Shown here one piece after another: positions 58,057-64,000 of a stretch of DNA of 64,000 bases. The first letter of the stretch is position 1. The number at the start of each line of letters is the position of its first letter. The DNA comes from G963665005 sp963665005. GTDB lineage: Bacteria > Bacillota > Clostridia > Christensenellales > SZUA-584. Under the pieces are notes generated by a model that was not told the origin of the DNA, made no database searches, and saw nothing but the letters and a program-made list of their open reading frames with translations. The position numbers were made by a program, and so were the translations under genes. The stretch covers positions 806,001-870,000 of the forward strand of contig CAXXTQ010000001.1 of assembly GCA_963665005.2 (NCBI GenBank), written 5' to 3'.

Positions 58057-59094
58057 TTGAAGATCTATGTAACAGCTGATGTTAGCGATGAAGCAATCAA
58101 ACTTTTAAAAATCCTTGGGCATGAGGTACGTACAGGCGGTTGGGGCCAAACCGAAATCTTAATGGATGAAGATGATTTTATTAAAGAAATAGGCGATGCG
58201 GAAATATTGATGGTTGGCTATGAGCACGTTACGAAAAAAGTCATAGACAATACTAACCTTAAAGCCGTAAGCTGCACAAGAGGCGGCCCGAGAGCCAGTA
58301 TTGATGTAGATTATTGTACACAAAAAGGTATTCCGGTATTTCAGACTTTCGGAAGGGAAGCAGATCCTGTTGCAGATTTTACAATCGGACAGATAATAAG
58401 CCTTGCCAGGCTGATTACAAGAACAGACAGAGAGTTAAGAAACGGCATTTTCACTGCGCCTGATAAAGATTACGGAACGGAAGGCGACGTCATCTGGGAT
58501 ATGGGTCATGACGGCCCGTGGCAGGCGAGAAAAGGTGTTGTTTTTGAAGGAAAGACTCATGGACTTATAGGGCTCGGCACAGTAGGCCAGCAAGTTTCTC
58601 GGCGTTCGGCATCGTTTGGCATGCGTGTTATATCATATGACCCGTATCAGAGGGATGAGGTTTATAAGCAGTGCGGCGTTGAAAAAGTAACATTAGAAGA
58701 GTTGTGCAAACAATCGGACATTATCTCAATTCACGCCAAAGTCGACGAGTCGAACAAAGGACAGCTTGACGAAAATTATTTTGATATGATGCGGCAGGGT
58801 GTGTACTTTATCAATAACGCAAGAGCGGGTATTGTTAAAGAAGAAGCGCAGAGGCAAGCGCTTCGCTCGGGAAAACTCGGAGGGCTCGCGCTCGATGTGT
58901 TCCATGCAGAACCTATAAAAGAAAATGATGAATATTTTGAGTATGACAACGTAATAGTTACTCCGCATATAGCCGGTTCAGGTTTCGAAGCGCTGTATCT
59001 GCAGGCGATTATGGTAGTAAATGATGTATTGTTTTACCTCGGCGGAGGCATACCAAAAACAACGGTAAATAAAGAAGTTTTTAATATAAAGTAA
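58057..59094 (+). CDS. D-isomer-specific 2-hydroxyacid dehydrogenase
   Basis: A 345-aa NAD-dependent dehydrogenase (TTG start at 58057 behind GGGAGG): nucleotide-binding LIGLGTVGQQVSRRSASFG with Asp in SYDPY, catalytic Arg in INNARAGIV, Glu in DVFHAEPI and His in VTPHIAGSG, as in phosphoglycerate dehydrogenase and related enzymes. No ACT domain is present. The substrate may be a sugar-derived 2-hydroxyacid phosphate. It lies 72 nt after deoC3 and 11 nt before the aldolase gene, so it belongs to the same pathway. Confidence 0.9.
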   Translation: MKIYVTADVSDEAIKLLKILGHEVRTGGWGQTEILMDEDDFIKEIGDAEILMVGYEHVTKKVIDNTNLKAVSCTRGGPRASIDVDYCTQKGIPVFQTFGREADPVADFTIGQIISLARLITRTDRELRNGIFTAPDKDYGTEGDVIWDMGHDGPWQARKGVVFEGKTHGLIGLGTVGQQVSRRSASFGMRVISYDPYQRDEVYKQCGVEKVTLEELCKQSDIISIHAKVDESNKGQLDENYFDMMRQGVYFINNARAGIVKEEAQRQALRSGKLGGLALDVFHAEPIKENDEYFEYDNVIVTPHIAGSGFEALYLQAIMVVNDVLFYLGGGIPKTTVNKEVFNIK

Positions 59095-59105
59095 GGAGAT
59101 AAATT

Positions 59106-60095
59106 ATGCCCTTTGTAGATTCACTCAGCATATTAAAAGAAGCAGCAAAAAACCGGTATTGTATCGGAGCATTTAATGTAAACGGATTAGACCAGCCTTC
59201 AAAGCTCATAAAGAGAGCCGAGATGCTGCGGTCGCCGCTCCTCATTGTTATTCCGGGAGTTATTGAGAAATATGTAGATTTTGACGAGTTGGCGGAAGTA
59301 ACTGCCGTTGCAGCCAACAAATCGTTTGTACCTGTTGGTATGCATTTAAGCCACGGTATGGATATTGACGCTGTCGAGAGAGCGATAAAAGCTGGATTCA
59401 CCTCCGTTATGTGCGACGGTTCAACGCTTCCGTACGAGGATAATATTAAAATGACGCGTGAAGCGGTGAATATGGGGCATAAATATAATGTCGCAGTTGA
59501 AGGCGAACTTGGGGCTCTGGCGAGCTCATGGACGGGCGAGAATGAAACAATGACCAATCCTCAGCAGGCGAAAGATTATGTTGAAAAAACAGGAATTGAT
59601 ATATTGGCGGTTGCGATAGGCAATGCGCACGGAGTTTATAAGGGCACGCCAAAAATTGATTTTGAGCGGCTGGACCAAATTAATGCTGCTTTGGCCGGTA
59701 TCGACATATTGCTTACGCTTCACGGCGGGACAGGTATACCCGAAGACCAGGTTAAACAGGCAACAAAAAACGGTATATCAAAAATATGTATTTATACCGA
59801 TATGTGCATACTCGGCAAAAAGAATGCCGTCAAATATGTAAATGAGAATCCTGATTACAGCGGCAACTTCGATATACCCGAATTGTTTAACCAGGTATCG
59901 ACAGGTTTTGCGGACGCAGCCGAAGTATGTATGAAAATGTTTGATAGCGTAAACCGTGTCGATAATATCAGAAAATACAGCTATGACAAGCAAACGGCAT
60001 CGCCGAATCAATTCCAAAGCTCAACAGCAGTCAAAAGCAGCACGGTAAATAAATTTGATGTAGGCACAAAAGTGTTTTGGAATCAAGGCGTATAA
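59106..60095 (+). CDS. Class II ketose-bisphosphate aldolase with C-terminal extension
   Basis: A 329-aa zinc aldolase: substrate-binding GAFNVNGLDQP, zinc histidines in GMHLSHGMDID and VAIGNAHGVYKG, LTLHGGTGIPEDQVK, and the catalytic-loop EGELGALASSW. Family members (FbaA/GatY/KbaY) are about 285 aa; here about 40 extra residues follow the fold (KQTASPNQFQSSTAVKSSTV ... VGTKVFWNQGV), a flexible Ser/Thr-rich linker with an end segment that may be a targeting tail. It should cleave a ketose bisphosphate to dihydroxyacetone phosphate and an aldehyde. AGGAGAT precedes the ATG. Confidence 0.9.
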   Translation: MPFVDSLSILKEAAKNRYCIGAFNVNGLDQPSKLIKRAEMLRSPLLIVIPGVIEKYVDFDELAEVTAVAANKSFVPVGMHLSHGMDIDAVERAIKAGFTSVMCDGSTLPYEDNIKMTREAVNMGHKYNVAVEGELGALASSWTGENETMTNPQQAKDYVEKTGIDILAVAIGNAHGVYKGTPKIDFERLDQINAALAGIDILLTLHGGTGIPEDQVKQATKNGISKICIYTDMCILGKKNAVKYVNENPDYSGNFDIPELFNQVSTGFADAAEVCMKMFDSVNRVDNIRKYSYDKQTASPNQFQSSTAVKSSTVNKFDVGTKVFWNQGV

Positions 60096-60142
60096 GCAAA
60101 TTCGCGTATCAATGACAATCGAGTAAAAGGAGGGCGATGATA

Positions 60143-61642
60143 TTGGCGGCACAAGACTATGTCCTTGAGATGAAAGATATTGTTAAAAGGTATTCAGGGG
60201 TTAAGGTTTTAAATAATGTTAATTTCAAAGTGAAGCCTGCAACTGTTATGATTCTTATGGGCGAAAACGGTGCTGGCAAATCAACACTTATGAAAATACT
60301 CGAAGCAGAAACGGGTATTGATTCCGGCAAGATTATTTATAAAGGCCGGGAGGTTAGGTTTGCTAACCCTAGGGCAGCGCTTCAAAACGGAATATCGATG
60401 ATACACCAGGAGTTTAATCTGGTTTTGGATATGAGCATTGCAGACAACTTGTTTTTAGGTCGTGAGATAAAAAGCGGAGGGTTTATAAAAAGGCGTCAGG
60501 CGTATAGCGAGGCAAGAGAGATATTAAAGCGCGTAATGCTGGATATAAAACCAAGCACAATCGTGCGCGACCTGACAGTTGCACAGATGCAGATGGTAGA
60601 GATTGCAAAAGCGGTATCATATAACTCTGACATTATTATTATGGACGAACCGACATCTGCGATATCAGAATCGGAAATCGAAGTTTTGTTCAACATTATA
60701 CGAAAGTTAAAAGAAGAGGGCCGCAGCGTAATCTATATATCTCATAAAATAGAAGAAGTTTTTGAGATTGGCGACGAAATAACGATATTGCGCGACGGCA
60801 ATTTGGTACATTGCAGCAAGGTAAAGGATATAACAAAAAAAGATATCATAAAAATGATGGTCAATCGGGAAATAAAGGATATTTTCCCGAAGGTCGAAAG
60901 CAACGTGGGCGATGTCGCATTGAGTGTCAGGGGATTATCGCAGGGCCGGCATTTTCATGATATAAGCTTTGACCTTCATGAAGGCGAAATCTTAGGTTTT
61001 GCAGGATTGATGGGCTCTGGAAGAACGGAAACCGCAGAAGCTATTTTCGGCATTACCAAACCGGATAAAGGGACTATTGAGGTTCATGGCAAAAAAGTGA
61101 AGATCAGAAAACCAAAAGATGCTATTGAAAACGGTATCGGTATGATCACGGACGATCGTAAGCTAAAAGGGCTGGTCATGTGCCGCGATGTTAAAGAAAA
61201 CACCGTTTTATCTTGTTATGGCACAATGAAAAAATTCAAAATCTTTTTGGACTTTAAAAAAATCAGAGAATCTACACAAAAATTCATTGATACCCTGGGT
61301 ATTAAGACAAGAGGGCACGGGCACCTTGTTGAATATTTATCGGGCGGCAACCAGCAAAAGGTTGTGCTTGCAAAGTGGCTTATGAAAGAGCCGCGCATAT
61401 TAATACTCGATGAGCCGACCAGGGGTATAGATGTTGGTGCAAAATCTGAAATATATAAATTAATGGCTCAATTAGCAGCCTTGGGAAATGCAATATTGTT
61501 TATATCTTCTGAACAGCAGGAGATTGTGGGTATGAGCCATAGGGTTTTGGTATTTCATGAGGGGTCTCTTAAAGGTGAACTCAATAAAAAAGAAGATATA
61601 TCAATGGAAAAAATCATGCTGCTGGCAACAGACCAGGCTTAG
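60143..61642 (+). CDS. Sugar ABC transporter, ATP-binding protein (RbsA type, two NBDs)
   Basis: A protein of about 499 aa with two ABC domains, the hallmark of RbsA/MglA/XylG. The first has Walker A GENGAGKST, a VAQMQMVEIAKAV signature and IIIMDEPTSA; the second has a degenerate Walker A (GLMGSGRTET), LSGGNQQKVVLAKW and LILDEPTRGIDVGAK. It powers import of a monosaccharide. AAAGGAGGG lies eight bases before the TTG at 60143 and too close to the ATG at 60137, so the TTG is preferred. It follows the aldolase gene by 47 nt in the same operon. Confidence 0.92.
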   Translation: MAAQDYVLEMKDIVKRYSGVKVLNNVNFKVKPATVMILMGENGAGKSTLMKILEAETGIDSGKIIYKGREVRFANPRAALQNGISMIHQEFNLVLDMSIADNLFLGREIKSGGFIKRRQAYSEAREILKRVMLDIKPSTIVRDLTVAQMQMVEIAKAVSYNSDIIIMDEPTSAISESEIEVLFNIIRKLKEEGRSVIYISHKIEEVFEIGDEITILRDGNLVHCSKVKDITKKDIIKMMVNREIKDIFPKVESNVGDVALSVRGLSQGRHFHDISFDLHEGEILGFAGLMGSGRTETAEAIFGITKPDKGTIEVHGKKVKIRKPKDAIENGIGMITDDRKLKGLVMCRDVKENTVLSCYGTMKKFKIFLDFKKIRESTQKFIDTLGIKTRGHGHLVEYLSGGNQQKVVLAKWLMKEPRILILDEPTRGIDVGAKSEIYKLMAQLAALGNAILFISSEQQEIVGMSHRVLVFHEGSLKGELNKKEDISMEKIMLLATDQA

Positions 61643-61653
61643 GAGGTACGATA

Positions 61654-62625
61654 ATGAATAAGAACAAGAATTTTCAGACATTAGCAAAATCGACAGGGTC
61701 TTTTGTTAATAAATATGCGATTTATTTTGTGTTTATTATCATATTTATTATACTTACTTTCGCGACGGATAAGTTTTTTACTTCAAAGAATCTTATTAAC
61801 ATAACCCGGCAAGTCAGTATCAATGGTGTAGTTGCGGTTGGAATGACGCTTGTTATTTTAACGGGCGGCATCGATTTGTCCGTAGGTTCTTTGGTGGCGG
61901 TCGCGGGTATAATTATGGCCAAATTCGCGCATATACCCAATGAACTTCCATGGATACCGGGCATATTTGTTGCAATCGCAGCAGCGGCAGCTCTTGGCCT
62001 GTTTACCGGCTTTTTTGTAGCGAAGTTTAACGTTCCGTCTTTTATTCAGACATTGGCTATGATGACAATGGCCAGAGGTACGGCAAAACTATTAAGCAAC
62101 GGACGGCCGATATCGACTTTATATCAGGAATATATATCTATTGGAAATCAGGATTTTCTAGGCCTTCCAATTTTAGCATGGATATTCATAGTGGTATTTA
62201 TTATCGGTTATGTTGTCCTGCATCATACGGCGCTTGGGCGGTACATATATGCCGTCGGCGGAAACAGCACGGCAGCGCGCAATTCGGGTATTAATGTAAT
62301 CGGGGTCCATATATTCGTTTATTTGTTCATGGGCCTGCTTTGCGGTATTGCCGGCGTTATGCTGTCTGCCCGAGTCAGTACGGGTATGCCAAACGGAGGC
62401 GAAGGGTACGAGCTCGATTCGATTGCTGCTGTAGTTATTGGAGGCACAAGCTTAAGCGGCGGCAAGGGCCTGATGTTCGGTACACTTGTAGGTTTGCTGA
62501 TCATCGGTATTATGAACAACGGGCTTGATTTGCTGGGCGTATCGTCATTTGTGCAGGAGATAGTCAAAGGCGCGATAATTGCGCTTGCGGTGCTGCTCGA
62601 TTCATTAAAAGTTAAACAACAATAA
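61654..62625 (+). CDS. Sugar ABC transporter permease (RbsC type)
   Basis: A 323-aa protein with about nine membrane segments. The family motifs are visible: VAVGMTLVILTGGIDLSVGS, NVPSFIQTLAMMTMARG, and the late IAAVVIGGTSLSGGKGLMFG. It forms the homodimeric channel of a monosaccharide importer with the RbsA-type ATPase encoded 11 nt upstream. GGAGG precedes the ATG. Confidence 0.93.
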   Translation: MNKNKNFQTLAKSTGSFVNKYAIYFVFIIIFIILTFATDKFFTSKNLINITRQVSINGVVAVGMTLVILTGGIDLSVGSLVAVAGIIMAKFAHIPNELPWIPGIFVAIAAAAALGLFTGFFVAKFNVPSFIQTLAMMTMARGTAKLLSNGRPISTLYQEYISIGNQDFLGLPILAWIFIVVFIIGYVVLHHTALGRYIYAVGGNSTAARNSGINVIGVHIFVYLFMGLLCGIAGVMLSARVSTGMPNGGEGYELDSIAAVVIGGTSLSGGKGLMFGTLVGLLIIGIMNNGLDLLGVSSFVQEIVKGAIIALAVLLDSLKVKQQ

Positions 62626-62690
62626 GTTTTAAAATATGGAATAAAAAAAGACTAATTTATTCCTGAAAAACGAAAACAAGGAGGAGAAGT

Positions 62691-63761
62691 ATGAGAAGAA
62701 GTAGGATGAGATTTATCAGTTTGGTTGTTGCGGTAATGGTATGTGTGGTTATGATGTTAATCGGGTGTCAATCGCCAAGTACAAACGAAGCGGATGACAG
62801 CGCAGCAGATGTATCGGATGACACCGCAGCGAACGAGAGTGATAATGAGAATGATGCTGTTGAACCTGAAGAGGATGATAAATTGGTGATAGGCTATAGC
62901 GTTTATGCAATTTTTGAATTCCCGATCATCATGAATGCAGGAGTTGAGGCTGAATGCGCGGAACAGGACGTTGAGCTTATATTCGTTGATGCAGAAGATG
63001 ATGCAGCAAAACAGCTCGGACAGCTTGACAACTTTATTGCGCAGGAAGTTGATGCGATTATCTGTGCACCTGTTGATATTAACTCTCTCGGACCAACATA
63101 TGAGAAATGCAAAGAAGCAGGTATTCCGCTTGTAACATTGAACGAATACCCTTCAACACCGACGGATGCGTATGCAGGCCCCGATGACGTGCTGGCAGGC
63201 GAACTTATCGCGCAGAAGATGATAGATACTTTAGGGCCCGAAGGTAAATGTGTTATAATTCAGGGTTCTGATGGATATTCAGCATCAGTTGACCGTGATA
63301 TAGGTATGGAAAATGTATTAAAAGAAAACGCAGGCTGGGAAGTTCTTGCAAAGAAATCGGCTCATTGGAGCAGAGAAGAAGCATTAGAGCTTACTGAGAA
63401 CTGGATCGAAGCATACGGAGATGATATAGACGCTGTTCTAAGCCACGACGACGAAATGTGTCAGGGCGCAAACCAGGCGCTTCAGGCTGCCGGAATGATT
63501 GATGATGTTATGACGCTGTCGATTGACGGTATGCGTGAAACAATGTTCGTCATCAAAGACGGTATTCAGGAAGTAACAGTATTCCAGGATGCACTGCTTG
63601 AAGGACGGCTTGCTGTACAAAAAGCGGTAGCGTTGGCAAAAGGAGAAACGCTTGACGAAGTCGATACTTTCATCGATATGCCTATCGTGACGATAGACAA
63701 TTGCCAGGAGTATATAGACCTTTATGAAGAGCGTATAGCAGCAATACCGGCACTGCAATAA
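62691..63761 (+). CDS. Sugar ABC transporter substrate-binding lipoprotein (RbsB type)
   Basis: A 356-aa lipoprotein (VMVCVVMMLIGCQSPS lipobox, then an acidic linker to about residue 62) with a periplasmic-binding-protein-like domain of the ribose/galactose class: VIGYSVYAIFEFPIIMNAGV, QLDNFIAQEVDAIICAPVD, IIQGSDGYSASVDRD and LSHDDEMCQGANQALQAAGM. It captures a sugar outside the cell for the permease pair. Sequence alone does not fix the sugar. A strong stem-loop follows the gene. Confidence 0.92.
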   Translation: MRRSRMRFISLVVAVMVCVVMMLIGCQSPSTNEADDSAADVSDDTAANESDNENDAVEPEEDDKLVIGYSVYAIFEFPIIMNAGVEAECAEQDVELIFVDAEDDAAKQLGQLDNFIAQEVDAIICAPVDINSLGPTYEKCKEAGIPLVTLNEYPSTPTDAYAGPDDVLAGELIAQKMIDTLGPEGKCVIIQGSDGYSASVDRDIGMENVLKENAGWEVLAKKSAHWSREEALELTENWIEAYGDDIDAVLSHDDEMCQGANQALQAAGMIDDVMTLSIDGMRETMFVIKDGIQEVTVFQDALLEGRLAVQKAVALAKGETLDEVDTFIDMPIVTIDNCQEYIDLYEERIAAIPALQ

Positions 63762-63775
63762 TTAACACGGGACAG

Positions 63776-63808
63776 GTATGCAGGCAGGCAGTTTGCCTGT
63801 CTGCATAC
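63776..63808. terminator. Intercistronic stem-loop after the binding-protein gene
   Basis: GTATGCAGGCAGGCA and TGCCTGTCTGCATAC pair over 15 bp (one G-U) with a 3-nt loop. Only a weak T-rich stretch follows, so it may stabilise the transporter mRNA or partly terminate transcription before the pduL-like gene. This would keep the binding protein more abundant than the downstream enzymes. Confidence 0.65.
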
Positions 63809-63863
63809 AAAATTTATTCGAAGCTTTTGAAACAGGCTTTTTAAGGGCTTTGAATCATAATGG

Positions 63864-64000
63864 ATGGATAACGGTTTGGATAAAAAAACGATTACATTAG
63901 CAGTATTAAAAACACTGGCTCAAAAAGGCTTAAGATATGTACCGGCTGCCGTTTCAAACAGGCACGTACATCTATGCCGGCAGCATGTTCAGATACTTTT
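63864..64000 (+). CDS. pduL: Second PduL-type phosphate acyltransferase, 3' end cut by window edge
   Basis: The ATG at 63864 opens MDNGLDKKTITLAVLKTLAQ, an amphipathic N-terminus, followed by VPAAVSNRHVHLCRQHVQIL. This is the first zinc-binding histidine motif of PduL (compare SNRHIHIS in the copy at 10743). About 45 codons are visible. PduL is a microcompartment enzyme in most contexts, so the transporter/aldolase operon very probably continues into a second set of BMC genes beyond 64000. The ribosome binding site is weak (AAGGGC, 15 bases upstream). Confidence 0.85.
   Translation, partial: MDNGLDKKTITLAVLKTLAQKGLRYVPAAVSNRHVHLCRQHVQIL

Overview
The window looks like a chromosomal segment of an anaerobic, spore-forming Clostridia-type Firmicute. 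It is AT-rich, with strong AGGAGG-type ribosome binding sites and many TTG/GTG starts. It carries a gerA-type germinant-receptor operon, a two-subunit class I fumarase, the small-accessory-protein/SSS-symporter pair, PadR, MarR, DeoR and GntR/UTRA regulators, and a dockerin-bearing subtilase. No species call is possible from sequence alone.

Layout. 1-7.1 kb is a minus-strand surface-glycan cluster: two GT2 glycosyltransferases, a flippase, a polysaccharide pyruvyl transferase, a radical SAM/B12 enzyme and a membrane protein, read from a promoter at about 7.05 kb. 7.1-9.8 kb is a graveyard: an IS3 transposase remnant, the tail of an FGGY sugar kinase, a multiply frameshifted class II aldolase, one intact TIM-barrel sugar isomerase and a remnant DeoR regulator. 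9.8-20.8 kb is a complete bacterial microcompartment (BMC) operon under a DeoR-family regulator with palindromic operators on its promoter. It encodes shell proteins (two BMC-H, one PduT-type BMC-T, three BMC-P), PduL, PduP, PduS, a 222-aa unknown protein with an encapsulation-peptide-like N-terminus, two DeoC aldolases and two zinc alcohol/polyol dehydrogenases.

20.9-55 kb is mostly ordinary chromosome: fumarase plus an MFS carrier, tRNA-Thr and tRNA-Leu, a DbpA-like RNA helicase, LPLAT, NYN, subtilase, DUF4474 and phosphoesterase genes, the symporter pair, ger genes, a diguanylate cyclase, PadR-SDR-SDR, LCP, TrpB2, Fe-ADH and a GGDEF/HD-GYP protein. A 114-bp tandem repeat with variable but self-complementary hairpins lies between tRNA-Leu and the helicase. 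55.3-64 kb starts a second BMC-linked locus: two paralogous GntR/UTRA regulators, a DeoC-like protein that has lost its Schiff-base lysine, a D-2-hydroxyacid dehydrogenase, a class II ketose-bisphosphate aldolase, an Rbs-type sugar ABC transporter, and a second PduL cut by the right edge.

Inferred metabolism. In locus 1 the aldolases would release acetaldehyde and glyceraldehyde-3-phosphate from 2-deoxyribose-5-phosphate or a related sugar phosphate inside the shell. PduP and PduL would convert the aldehyde to acyl-CoA and acyl-phosphate. The zinc dehydrogenases and the PduS/PduT iron-sulfur pair could recycle redox carriers. This best resembles the sugar-phosphate-utilising (SPU) class of BMC. 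The unusual points are a canonical DeoC ending in a 4Fe-4S-type cysteine motif, a paired divergent DeoC, and a third, apparently inactive, DeoC carrying a BMC-targeting-like N-terminus in the second locus.
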